Shown in pieces: positions 1 to 8,671 of a DNA stretch of 64,000 nt. Numbering within the stretch: the stretch's first letter is position 1; each line of letters begins with the position of its first letter. The position numbers and the translations under genes were made by a program. Source of the stretch: Chryseobacterium edaphi (lineage in GTDB: Bacteria > Bacteroidota > Bacteroidia > Flavobacteriales > Weeksellaceae). The notes below the pieces were generated by a model, which saw only the letters and a program-made list of their open reading frames with translations, made no database searches and was not told the DNA's origin. The stretch spans positions 248,001 through 312,000 of the forward strand of contig NZ_JAOTEM010000001.1 of assembly GCF_025628985.1 (NCBI RefSeq), read 5' to 3'.

Positions 1-3000
1 TTTAGCATTGTGGCTCAGGCAAATACAGTACTAAAAGTTAATAATTGTGTATTTACGAATAATGTCAGTAGCTCCGGTCAGCAAGGTGGCGGTGGTGCCA
101 TTGCAACTGGTGCCCGTACAAATACAATTACAAATTCCTCTTTTTGTGAAAATAAAATGACAACAGGTGCAGGGGGTGCTATTGGTACAGGTGCAAATGC
201 TGGAGGTGCGGGTGCTGTAGATCTTACCATTTCGGGATGTACTTTTAATGATAACAGAGCTGCCGGATATTTTGGTGGTGCTATCAATTTAAATGGTGGC
301 ATAGGAAGTACACTTAGCATCAGTGATAGTAAATTTTATAACAACAAAGAAACAAGCTGTTGTTGGGGTGGTGGTGCTATTGCTTTTAATAAAGGTACTA
401 CAACTACTACACTTATTACACGTTGTGACTTTTATGGAAATTCTGCTGCGCCGACTACTTCTCCAACCAGTGCTTCTGGTGAAGGGGGTGGCGCTATTCT
501 TATTCGTAATAATACAGCTGCAGGTAATGTCACTATTTCTTATTGTGTTTTTGATAATAATAGTGTCCCTGCTAATAGTTATGGTGGAGCGATATATTAT
601 AGCAACAGTTTTAGTGGTGGTAATATAGCTATTGACAATTGTACTTTTGTAAATAATAAAATAGGAACTTCGTCTGTAGCCGCAGGAAGTGATGTAGGAT
701 TATACACAGGACAGCTAAATACTTACGGTCAGTATACTATTACAAACAGTAAAATGCAATTATCAAGTGATGCTGCTTATGTCCCTTATGTACTAAATAC
801 GGTTGACCGATATATAATGGATGCAACGAATAGTTACAATAATGCTTCCGGTAGTCTAACGACTACATCTTTCACTTGCCCTAACAGTATTAATACTATT
901 TGTTTGGCATCAGATGATTCTAACCCTGTACTGACAGCAACTACACTAACCAATGTGTGTCCTTCGGCAACTGCCAATCTTACATCTATTACGGCAACCA
1001 ACCAAAACAGTGATGTGACATTAACGTGGCATACTGGTTCTACACCAACCAACGCCAATAAAATTGCCAATCCTTCTGCAATTAATCAGACAGGGATTTA
1101 TTACGCAGCATTTTACGATGCAGTTGGAGGATGCTACAGCGCAGGAACAACTCCAGTAACGGTAAGTATCAGTAAATGTACTACAGTAACAAATATCTGT
1201 CCTGCTACAACGGTTAACCTTACAACTTTAGTTGCGGCATCTTCAAATCCAAATATTGAAGTGACATGGCATACGGGAACTCCTGCAACAGATGCAAACA
1301 AGGTGGCAAACCCTGCTGCAGTAGGTGCCGGAACTTACTATGCATCTTTCCATGATATTGCAGGTGGATGTTATAGTATCACAACAGGAGCCGTAACGGT
1401 AGTGATCAATGTTTGTCCTACTTGTGCAGCATCAGACGATCCAAATCCTGTTTTGACGGCAACAACATTAACTAATGTATGCCCATCTGCAACCGCAAAT
1501 CTTACATCTATAACGGCAACCAACCAAAACAGTGATGTTACCTTAACATGGCATACAGGCTCGGTTCCTACAGATGCTAATAAAATTGCTAATCCTGCTG
1601 CAATCAATCAGGGAGGAACCTATTATGCAGCATTTTATGATTCGGTTTTTGGATGTTATAGTTTGGGATCAACTCCTGTAACAGTAACCATTAGTAAATG
1701 TACGACGGTAACGAATACCTGTCCATCAACAACGGTTAACCTTACAACTTTAGTGGCAGCTTCTTCAGACCCTAATATTGAGATCACATGGCATACAGGA
1801 ACTCCTGCAACAGATGCCAACAAAGTGGCAAATCCTTCTGCCGTTTCTGTAAGTGGTACTTATTATGCATCTTTTCACGATATCGCAGGTGGATGTTATA
1901 GTCCTACAACAGGTGCAATAACAGTGGTTATTACCGATTGTGTTACCCCATTCCCATGTGACAACAGCGCATATTTAACGAAAGGAATGAATGCCAATGT
2001 ACAGTTGTTTAAACATAATCTTCTGACTGGTGTTACGGATGCTACACCTTTAGTAAGTTTTAATACACTGGCAAACGGTTTAGCTTACAATCCTATTAAT
2101 AATACTTTGTGGATTTTGGTAACTCCCGCACCTACTGCCACTTCAAAAGCTAAATTAACAAGAATCGATGCAGCAGGAGTTGTAACAACATTTGATGTTC
2201 CAAACCTTCCGGCTGCATTAGGATCCAATCCAACTTCTGGTGCCATTACATCCACAGGATATTATGTGGCAAAAGTAAGTGCCTCACCTTTGGCTGCACC
2301 GGGCGGCGGAGCCAATGCTAATGACGGAGATAATTATGTAGTAATAGATGTGAATCCTTCAAGAGCAACGTATCTCCAAGTGATCGATCCTGCAAACGGA
2401 TATGCAGTGGCGACTGCACCTTACTATAAGGAAACGGTCGGAAACGTATTGATTAATGTAGCAGATTTTGCTTACAATAATGCAGACGGTTTATTATACG
2501 GTATGGATCTGACAGGAAAACTGGTAAGCCTTAATATTGCAACAGGTGCATACACAACTGGTAATACGGTCGTTTTACCGGATGGTACTCCGGCAAATGC
2601 TTCTGCTTATGTTGCCAGCTATATTGATGCTACCGGATCTCTTTATTCAATAAATGTGAATACAGGAGTAACTTATCGCGTTAAAATTCCTTCCGGCAAG
2701 GCTATTTTAATGCCATCAGCAACCGCAATAGCCAATATGGACGGTGCCAACTGTCCGACAGCAGTTTTTGCTTATGCAGTACAGGGAAATGTATTTGACG
2801 ATACGAATGCTCTTACAGACGGTATTGTGAATGGTACCCCTACCAATTTAACCAACTCGTTGAATGCAATCTTGTATAACAATACAACGGGTGCGGTAGC
2901 AGCAGTAAATCCTGTAGCAGCAAACGGAACGTATGCTTTCGGAGTAATTCCTGGGAACTCATACACCATATATATCACGACAAACACGGCAACAGTAGGT

Positions 3001-3489
3001 CAAACTGCCGTTCCTGTGGTGGCATTACCTTTAGGTTGGGTAAATTCGGGAGAAAATAATTGTGGTAACACAGCAGGTTGTACAGGAAGTGATGGTACTG
3101 CAAACGGAATACTTTCTTTAGGTACAGTATCGGCAGATATAAGTCAGGCTAATTTCGGTGTAAACCAATCAGCACAAGTTTGCTACAAACCGGGTGCTAC
3201 AGGCGGAACAGTATTGGATACACAGCACGGAATCACAGCTCTTGGAAGAGCGGGTATCGATAATGATAATTGGCCGATGCTGAGAAAAGGAGCGTGGACG
3301 GTTCTTGAAGCTAAAACGAAAGGGTTTGTTGTGAACAGACTCGATAATGCTCAGGTTGCAGCCATCCCTTCAGGAGATCTCAGAGAAGGAATGATGATAT
3401 ATAATATTAATCAGGACTGTCTTCAGGTCAATACCGACGGAACGGCTACAGGATGGAAATGTTTCAATACGCAAACCTGTCCGGACTAA
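1..3489 (+). CDS. Large secreted/surface repeat protein, 5' end outside window
   Basis: The reading frame is open to the first base of the window, so the gene starts upstream; the visible part is about 1160 residues. The first ~260 residues are a Gly/Asn-rich parallel beta-helix pattern (CxFxNN... followed by GGAI) as in polymorphic outer-membrane-type proteins. Residues ~300-650 hold four alternating Ig-like repeats, each with a TWHTG motif and a YYA(A/S)F-DxxxGCYS ending. Residues ~670-920 resemble a beta-propeller-like cell-surface module, followed by a prealbumin/SpaA-like domain beginning NVFDDTN. The C-terminus (GMMIYNINQDCLQV, GWKCF) is of the kind shared with small secreted flavobacterial proteins, including the next gene. 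Likely a surface or adhesin-like protein; no enzymatic motif is seen. Confidence 0.75.
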   Translation, partial: FSIVAQANTVLKVNNCVFTNNVSSSGQQGGGGAIATGARTNTITNSSFCENKMTTGAGGAIGTGANAGGAGAVDLTISGCTFNDNRAAGYFGGAINLNGGIGSTLSISDSKFYNNKETSCCWGGGAIAFNKGTTTTTLITRCDFYGNSAAPTTSPTSASGEGGGAILIRNNTAAGNVTISYCVFDNNSVPANSYGGAIYYSNSFSGGNIAIDNCTFVNNKIGTSSVAAGSDVGLYTGQLNTYGQYTITNSKMQLSSDAAYVPYVLNTVDRYIMDATNSYNNASGSLTTTSFTCPNSINTICLASDDSNPVLTATTLTNVCPSATANLTSITATNQNSDVTLTWHTGSTPTNANKIANPSAINQTGIYYAAFYDAVGGCYSAGTTPVTVSISKCTTVTNICPATTVNLTTLVAASSNPNIEVTWHTGTPATDANKVANPAAVGAGTYYASFHDIAGGCYSITTGAVTVVINVCPTCAASDDPNPVLTATTLTNVCPSATANLTSITATNQNSDVTLTWHTGSVPTDANKIANPAAINQGGTYYAAFYDSVFGCYSLGSTPVTVTISKCTTVTNTCPSTTVNLTTLVAASSDPNIEITWHTGTPATDANKVANPSAVSVSGTYYASFHDIAGGCYSPTTGAITVVITDCVTPFPCDNSAYLTKGMNANVQLFKHNLLTGVTDATPLVSFNTLANGLAYNPINNTLWILVTPAPTATSKAKLTRIDAAGVVTTFDVPNLPAALGSNPTSGAITSTGYYVAKVSASPLAAPGGGANANDGDNYVVIDVNPSRATYLQVIDPANGYAVATAPYYKETVGNVLINVADFAYNNADGLLYGMDLTGKLVSLNIATGAYTTGNTVVLPDGTPANASAYVASYIDATGSLYSINVNTGVTYRVKIPSGKAILMPSATAIANMDGANCPTAVFAYAVQGNVFDDTNALTDGIVNGTPTNLTNSLNAILYNNTTGAVAAVNPVAANGTYAFGVIPGNSYTIYITTNTATVGQTAVPVVALPLGWVNSGENNCGNTAGCTGSDGTANGILSLGTVSADISQANFGVNQSAQVCYKPGATGGTVLDTQHGITALGRAGIDNDNWPMLRKGAWTVLEAKTKGFVVNRLDNAQVAAIPSGDLREGMMIYNINQDCLQVNTDGTATGWKCFNTQTCPD

Positions 3490-3506
3490 TCAGAGTATGA
3501 GTTAAA

Positions 3507-3700
3507 GCGTGGGAGAGTTTTAGAGTGGGAGAGTAATTGAGTGGGAGAGTTTTAGAGTGGGAGAGTATTAGTGAGAAGAGATATCGGAACTTATATACTC
3601 CCAAACTCTCCCACACTCCAACTCTCAAACCCTCCAACCCTCAGACCCTCAGACCCTCAGACCCTCCAACACTCAAGCCCCCCAACTCAAAACCCCTCAA
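3507..3700. repeat. Intergenic inverted and direct repeats (GAGTGGGAGAGTTTT / ACTCTCCCAC)
   Basis: On the left, GTGGGAGAGTTTTAGAGTGG occurs twice in direct orientation (about 3508-3569). On the right, ACTCTCCCACACTCC and a run of four ACCCTCAG units (about 3600-3670) are complementary to it, so the transcript could fold into a long stem. It separates the large secreted protein from the following secreted protein and may serve as a terminator or be an expanding repeat. Confidence 0.6.
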
Positions 3701-3733
3701 TCTGTTTAAACATTAACAAAAAATAAAAACAAA

Positions 3734-4246
3734 ATGAAAAATATATTTTTAACAGCATTTGCACTTATAGGAACCTTAGCTTCGGCACAGGTGGCAATCG
3801 GAAAAGATTCGGTGTCTTCTAATGCAGTTTCTCTGGAGTTCGGTGCAGGAAATAAAGGCATGGTATTGCCGTATGTAACCAATACTGCTGCTGTAACAGG
3901 TGCCGTCAACGGAACCATCGTGTATGATACATCGGATCATAGAGTAAAAGTAAAGTACGCATCAGGTTGGAAAGATCTTTCATTAGATGCTACAGGAGCC
4001 GCAGATACAACAATACAGAATTCTAAGACTGATGATCCCGCTGCAAGAGTAAGTATCACTACAGGAACTCCGACTACAGTTCCCGGTATTCTGGTACTGG
4101 AAGATGATAACAAAGCGATGATCCTTCCGAAAGTAGATTCTCCTCATCTGAATATTCAGAACCCGGCTCCGGGAATGATGGTGTATGATACGGTAAAAAA
4201 GCAGCTTGCAGTATACAACGGAACAGTCTGGAGCTTTTGGAAATAA
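3734..4246 (+). CDS. Small secreted hypothetical protein
   Basis: 170 residues with a clear signal peptide ending TLASAQ. The mature part has two copies of a motif of the type NKGMVLP/NKAMILP followed by G(T/M)(I/M)VYDT and a Trp-containing end (GWKDL, VWSFWK). The same motif type closes the giant protein upstream, which suggests the two belong to one surface structure. No catalytic residues are visible and the function is unknown. It lies 245 bp downstream of the large gene in the same orientation. Confidence 0.7.
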   Translation: MKNIFLTAFALIGTLASAQVAIGKDSVSSNAVSLEFGAGNKGMVLPYVTNTAAVTGAVNGTIVYDTSDHRVKVKYASGWKDLSLDATGAADTTIQNSKTDDPAARVSITTGTPTTVPGILVLEDDNKAMILPKVDSPHLNIQNPAPGMMVYDTVKKQLAVYNGTVWSFWK

Positions 4247-4385
4247 ATAATTCAGCCAATTTTTAAAAACACATTCATATATATAGGAAAAAGTGTTTAA
4301 GATTAATTTTAAATACTTTTTCCAAAATTTTTTTCATTTAATTATTTTCTTTAGACAGAGTGTTTTGTAGATCACCTGTTTAACC

Positions 4386-4420
4386 AACCAGTATTACAAG
4401 TAAAAAAGGTAATACTGGTT
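4386..4420 (+). terminator. Hairpin, probable terminator
   Basis: A 12-bp perfect stem AACCAGTATTAC/GTAATACTGGTT with an 11-nt loop, followed by ATTTTA. It sits between the small secreted gene and the next hypothetical gene. Confidence 0.5.
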
Positions 4421-4473
4421 ATTTTAAAAATCTGCAAACATCAACAGTCTACAAACACAAAAAAAATATTAAA

Positions 4474-5199
4474 ATGTCATCAAAAGAAACAGGACACGCA
4501 AAAAATATTGCTAACCTAAAATTATTGCACACGCATATTCTTGAAGTAGAAAATTATAATCCGAGCAATTCAAAATTAAGTCCTGCCAATTTGCTTTCTT
4601 TATATGCTGCCGCATTTCAGGCTCAGGAAGCAGTAAATACTTTATCAGCTCCGTACTCTAATGCGGTAAACGACAGGCAGGCTGTTTTTGCTCCGGTTAG
4701 CAGACTGGTAACCAAGCTGCGAAAAGCGTATAAAGCTACAGAGAATGTAAATCAGGCAGAATTGGAAAACTTTATGTCGATTGCCAGAAAAATAAAAGGA
4801 AATCAGAAAAAGCAGAAACCCATAATAGAAACTACTGCTCCTGGAGAAGAAGAATATCAGCATTCATCATCACAACTGAGTTTTGATCAGCGTACGAATA
4901 ATCTGGATCTGCTCATCTCACTTTTACAAAATACACCCACTTATCTTCCCAATGAGCAGGAATTTACCACAGCTTCACTGCAGGTTTTAAAACAAAATAT
5001 GCTGGATTCTACACAGCAGGTAGCAGATGCTTTTGTTCCGCTTAATAATGCTAGATCAAAAAGAAATCTCACCCTTTATAATGCTGAGGATAATCTCGTA
5101 GATACAGCCAATAAAGCAAAAGATTATTTGTTTACAATACTGGATACATCTTCTCCGCAGTACAAAGCCATTTCAAAAATAAAATTTAAAAACAGATAA
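4474..5199 (+). CDS. Conserved-type alpha-helical hypothetical protein
   Basis: 241 residues without signal peptide or membrane segment. The composition (many Ala, Asn, Gln, Lys; few Gly) and periodic hydrophobics suggest an all-helical, perhaps coiled-coil, protein. The N- and C-terminal halves look similar to each other (LLSLYAAAFQAQEAVNTL versus LQVLKQNMLDSTQQVADAF, each followed by an N-containing segment), hinting at an internal duplication. No family was recognised. The 21-bp repeat array follows immediately. Confidence 0.6.
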   Translation: MSSKETGHAKNIANLKLLHTHILEVENYNPSNSKLSPANLLSLYAAAFQAQEAVNTLSAPYSNAVNDRQAVFAPVSRLVTKLRKAYKATENVNQAELENFMSIARKIKGNQKKQKPIIETTAPGEEEYQHSSSQLSFDQRTNNLDLLISLLQNTPTYLPNEQEFTTASLQVLKQNMLDSTQQVADAFVPLNNARSKRNLTLYNAEDNLVDTANKAKDYLFTILDTSSPQYKAISKIKFKNR

Positions 5200-5207
5200 T
5201 TCAAACA

Positions 5208-5375
5208 GCCTTAGGCAGAAATAAAACTGCCTTTGGCTCAATTCGAATAGTCTTTGGCAAAAATAGAATAACCTTTGGCGCAACCCGAATAAGCCTTGTC
5301 AGAAGTAAAACAATCAAAGTCAGAATTAGGATAAAGGCTGGCTCAACTGGAGTAAGCAATGGCAGGTTCCGATAT
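5208..5375 (+). repeat. Degenerate tandem array of eight 21-bp units
   Basis: Consecutive units of exactly 21 bp can be laid out from 5208. The best conserved are at 5229, 5250 and 5271, each with the pattern nnCTTTGGC...nGAATA; later units decay. The frame starting at 5208 stays open to a TAA at 5385-5387 and would encode heptads such as AFGSIRI, VFGKNRI and TFGATRI. There is no ATG, GTG or TTG start ahead of it in that frame, which begins after a TAA at 5187-5189. Confidence 0.7.
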
Positions 5376-5455
5376 GATACCGGTTAAAATAAATAAAGGT
5401 ATGGAATAATCAGAATGGATTTAATTATAAAAAAAGAAACAGAAAGAAATTAAAT

Positions 5456-5872
5456 ATGTCTTTAAAGGAAATACATATTGGAGAATTTATTAGAAAATGT
5501 GTTGCTGAAACTGATATAGAAATGCCGCGTATCTGCAACTTTCTCAGCTGTACAGAAAAAGAAGTTAATGAGATGTATAACCAGAAATCTATAGATACGG
5601 AAGTACTGCTTCGATGGTCAAAATTGCTTAAGTATGATTTTTTCAGGCTTTATGTACAGCATCTGATATTGTTTTCGCCTCCGGTTACTAGTTTAAAAGA
5701 TGCCAAAAAAACTTCGCTTCCTAAATTCAGGAAAAACATTTACACCAAAGAAATCATCGAATTTGTTCTTGAGCTTCTGGAAAATAACGAGAAAACCAGA
5801 TTGCAGATTATAGACGAATATAAGATCCCAAAAACCACACTCTATAAATGGATTGAGAAGTATAAAAAATAA
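5456..5872 (+). CDS. Helix-turn-helix protein (transposase/regulator-like)
   Basis: 138 residues. The N-terminal ~75 residues look like an XRE-type helical domain (IGEFIRKCV through LLRWSKLLKYDFFRLY). The C-terminus has a second helix-turn-helix resembling the resolvase/IS3 transposase OrfA type (RLQIIDEYKIPKTTLYKWI). No catalytic transposase domain and no terminal repeats are present, so this is more likely a DNA-binding regulator than an insertion sequence. The next gene encodes a second, shorter protein of the same general kind 29 bp downstream, probably in one transcript. Confidence 0.65.
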   Translation: MSLKEIHIGEFIRKCVAETDIEMPRICNFLSCTEKEVNEMYNQKSIDTEVLLRWSKLLKYDFFRLYVQHLILFSPPVTSLKDAKKTSLPKFRKNIYTKEIIEFVLELLENNEKTRLQIIDEYKIPKTTLYKWIEKYKK

Positions 5873-5901
5873 TAAATCGATTAAATAAAAGTAAATAAAA
5901 A

Positions 5902-6234
5902 ATGAAAAGTAATAATCAGCCTGATTATAAAAGAATTTATACCGATATGATCAGCCGGAAATATCCTCACAAAAAAGAATCATGTGAAGCAATCCTCAAA
6001 AAGAAACGGTTTTCGACATTAGATGTGATCACGATCAACAATATGATTTTCGGAAAGGGGCAGGAGCGGGAAAACACAGCCAATCAGTTGCATCGGTCCT
6101 ATGATAAAGCCGCAATCATTGAAATGCTCCAATTCCAGAAAAAAAATAATATGAATAATTCGCAACTCTCAAGACATACAAAGCTGAGCAGGAATACCAT
6201 CATAAAATGGAAAAAGTTGTTTGTTATAAATTAG
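5902..6234 (+). CDS. Small helix-turn-helix protein
   Basis: 110 residues, basic. The C-terminal part (NNSQLSRHTKLSRNTIIKW) is a helix-turn-helix of the transposase-OrfA type, matching in position and character the C-terminus of the gene just upstream. The N-terminal half (YKRIYTDMISRKYP...) is helical. No partner ORF with a DDE domain lies nearby. DNA binding is inferred; target and function are unknown. Confidence 0.6.
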   Translation: MKSNNQPDYKRIYTDMISRKYPHKKESCEAILKKKRFSTLDVITINNMIFGKGQERENTANQLHRSYDKAAIIEMLQFQKKNNMNNSQLSRHTKLSRNTIIKWKKLFVIN

Positions 6235-6255
6235 AATACTAAATAGAATTACGAC

Positions 6256-7281
6256 ATGAAAAATTTAAAAATATTCACCTTTTTATTTATCCTTTTGGCA
6301 GCTTTTACAAAAGCACAAACGATAACATTTGTTTCAGAAAAAAATAACAAACCATTACCAAAAGTTTTAGTCCTTGACAGCAAAGGAAATATTCTCGCAA
6401 AATCTGACATCGACGGAAAAATAGACAGAAAATTATTGATTTCTCCTGATGAAAAATATGAGCTTATCTATGACAATATATCTGTAGCCAATTTATCGCA
6501 AGTGGATATTAATCAAAATATCATTAAGCTAAATGACAGAGTGAAAGATATTCAGGCAGTTGTGATCAAGGGGAATAATGTTGCGAAAAACATCTACGTC
6601 AGAGGAAATTTCAATACATATGTGACGCTGAACAATAAAATCAACACCTTTGCAGATGGAATTATCACGTACATTTTCGATAATAAAACCAAAAAGCTTA
6701 AGAATGCCATTGTAGAGCAATACAGAATGTTCAGACTTGATAATCCTGATATGAATAGAAAAAATCTTGATTCGTGGGACTACGAAATGTTCATGGAAGT
6801 TCCTGAAATTAAAAACGCAGGAAATATTGAGCAACATATAAACAACCCAAACAGTAAGTTCCGTGAATTGAAAGGTGATCTTCGGGATGAGGTAGAATTT
6901 TCAGAAGCAAAATTGCAGTCTAAAGATGTCGGGATGTTCGGTTACAGATTTTTTGATTTCAGAAATATCATAACTATCGCTTATGAAAAAAACAGTGATA
7001 AAAAATTGAAAAACTTACTCGAATATAATACGGTAGAATACAAAAAAGTAAAGCATAAAAGCGAAACCGATTTTAATTCGATTGCGATATACAGCAACTT
7101 TTATCCGACAGAGTTTACATTTAACAATACCGAAAAAATACAGAAAGTAAACTTCAATACCGATAGCAGTAACTATACAACAAAATATTGGCAAGATTCT
7201 GATTTTCCGGATATGCAGAAGATATTCAGCAAATTTCTTCAGGAAAACTTAAAAGAACAAGAGAATAAAAAGAAAAATTAA
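6256..7281 (+). CDS. Secreted protein with N-terminal CarboxypepD-like domain
   Basis: 341 residues with a signal peptide ending AFTKAQ. Residues ~22-100 have the look of a carboxypeptidase-regulatory/CNA-B type beta-sandwich (NNKPLPKVLVLDSKGNIL... DIDGKI), as found at the start of many Bacteroidota envelope proteins. The remainder is not recognised and lacks the beta-barrel of a TonB-dependent receptor. It begins 21 bp after the second HTH gene and may be transcribed with it. A strong terminator follows. Confidence 0.65.
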   Translation: MKNLKIFTFLFILLAAFTKAQTITFVSEKNNKPLPKVLVLDSKGNILAKSDIDGKIDRKLLISPDEKYELIYDNISVANLSQVDINQNIIKLNDRVKDIQAVVIKGNNVAKNIYVRGNFNTYVTLNNKINTFADGIITYIFDNKTKKLKNAIVEQYRMFRLDNPDMNRKNLDSWDYEMFMEVPEIKNAGNIEQHINNPNSKFRELKGDLRDEVEFSEAKLQSKDVGMFGYRFFDFRNIITIAYEKNSDKKLKNLLEYNTVEYKKVKHKSETDFNSIAIYSNFYPTEFTFNNTEKIQKVNFNTDSSNYTTKYWQDSDFPDMQKIFSKFLQENLKEQENKKKN

Positions 7282-7301
7282 CACATCTGATTTTAAAAAA
7301 T

Positions 7302-7337
7302 AAAAACCCTCTGAAATTAATTTTTCAGAGGGTTTTT
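7302..7337. terminator. Bidirectional-looking terminator
   Basis: Stem AAAACCCTCTGAAA/TTTCAGAGGGTTTT with T-run on the + strand and A-run (T on the - strand) before it. It lies between the convergent secreted-protein gene and the pectate lyase gene. Confidence 0.8.
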
Positions 7338-7391
7338 TGTATCTAAAAGGAAATCAAGAAATATGTCATATCAGACTTCTTGATAATGAAA

Positions 7392-8648
7392 CTATTTATT
7401 CACAAGGCTGTTGATGTAATTTTCCAGATTTGTATAACCTGTCTTGGTGATAAGTGCAGCATCCGCAGGATTTTGAATGTCCAGTTTATTTTTAGCTTCC
7501 CATTTATCTGGTATACCGTCTGAATCAGTATCTTTTAATTTTGAAGTCTCAGGTTTCACTTCCGGTTGTCCGCCAGCATCGGCTTCAGTTTTAAAAATCT
7601 GACCTTTTTTACCGAGACTTTTAAAATAACCGATGATGCGATTATCCACCTCATCACGCTTTATAGAAGAACCTGCTTCTTTCATAATTATTTTTAAAGC
7701 ATCAGTCGCAGAATTTATTGTTACATTACTTCTAGACATTGCTGAAGGTGCTTTTACTAAAGTTGCTGTTTGTTTGATAAAATCTTGGTCGGTGACCAAT
7801 CGACCGTTTATTTTACCATCTTTATTAAGATCCACATAATTATCTTTATGATAAACATGATCTGTAGAGGTAAACATGCTTAAAAAATCATCGGTAGAAC
7901 TCGGACCGGAAATGAAGTAATTACCTACAAGATCCTGATAATGGTCTGTTGCTGAATGTCCTCCTATAAAAGCACTTTTACCCCAGTTGTACACTACATT
8001 ATTTAGATATTCGATTTTTGCTTTAGCTTTTGGATTACGGCTTTGATTTCCTGTCCATAAACTATGATGCACTGTTATATCTACAGGATTTTCCAGTAGG
8101 GCACCAAAACGCTGCGGATCTATACCTTCGCCAATAAGGCAATATTGCAAAGTAATATTGGTACTGTTTTTTATATGCAGATTGTCCCATCTTCCCCACT
8201 CTATGGAAACATGGTCGAAGATAATATCTTTCAGTTCATCTGCAACTACGGTACATGCTCCTTTCGGCATATTGATACTTCCTCTGAATCTTATATATCT
8301 GATAATACTGTTACCGCCAAAAGACACACCGTTTCCATAAACAGTAATTCCTGTTCCCGGAGCAGTTTGTCCGGCGATGGTAATTCCGGAAGCAGCAGCA
8401 ATCTTTTCTTTGATTTTGATCACACCGGCAACATCAAAAACAATCGTTCTGCCGCTTTGGCTTACTGCATCTCTGAACGAACCCGCGCCGGTATCATTAA
8501 GATTGGTCACATGATAAACAGTACCACCACGACCGCCGGCTGCAAAACGTCCAAAACCTTCTGCACCTGGAAATGCGATTTGCTGTGCATTAGTTAAGAC
8601 AAAGCATGAGCTTACTAAAGATAAGGATAGATATATTTTTCGAAACAT
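7392..8648 (-). CDS. Pectate lyase, polysaccharide lyase family 1 type
   Basis: 418 residues with a signal peptide cleaved near TNAQ. The catalytic parallel beta-helix of PL1 is recognisable from FPGAEGFGRFAAGGRGG, VTNLNDTGAGSFRDAV, FDVAGVI, TIAGQTAPG, IIRYIRFR, FDHVSIEWG and HHSLWTGNQSRNPKAKA. These give the usual order of calcium-binding Asp/Glu and the catalytic Arg region. Near the C-terminus, TDSDGIPDKWE (about 374-384) is a calcium-binding thrombospondin type-3-like repeat followed by a small dockerin-like helix pair. The enzyme should cleave alpha-1,4-polygalacturonate by beta-elimination in the periplasm or outside the cell. It lies 23 bp downstream of the glycosidase-like gene and is probably in its operon. 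Confidence 0.85.
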   Translation of the reverse strand: MFRKIYLSLSLVSSCFVLTNAQQIAFPGAEGFGRFAAGGRGGTVYHVTNLNDTGAGSFRDAVSQSGRTIVFDVAGVIKIKEKIAAASGITIAGQTAPGTGITVYGNGVSFGGNSIIRYIRFRGSINMPKGACTVVADELKDIIFDHVSIEWGRWDNLHIKNSTNITLQYCLIGEGIDPQRFGALLENPVDITVHHSLWTGNQSRNPKAKAKIEYLNNVVYNWGKSAFIGGHSATDHYQDLVGNYFISGPSSTDDFLSMFTSTDHVYHKDNYVDLNKDGKINGRLVTDQDFIKQTATLVKAPSAMSRSNVTINSATDALKIIMKEAGSSIKRDEVDNRIIGYFKSLGKKGQIFKTEADAGGQPEVKPETSKLKDTDSDGIPDKWEAKNKLDIQNPADAALITKTGYTNLENYINSLVNK

Positions 8649-8671
8649 AATGATAATTTTATTGATAGTGT

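Noticed and set aside
5208..5375. CRISPR array
   Set aside because: Units are contiguous 21-bp degenerate repeats with no unique spacers and there are no cas genes.
5456..6234. Insertion sequence
   Set aside because: No DDE domain, no inverted terminal repeats and no target-site duplication were seen around the two HTH genes.
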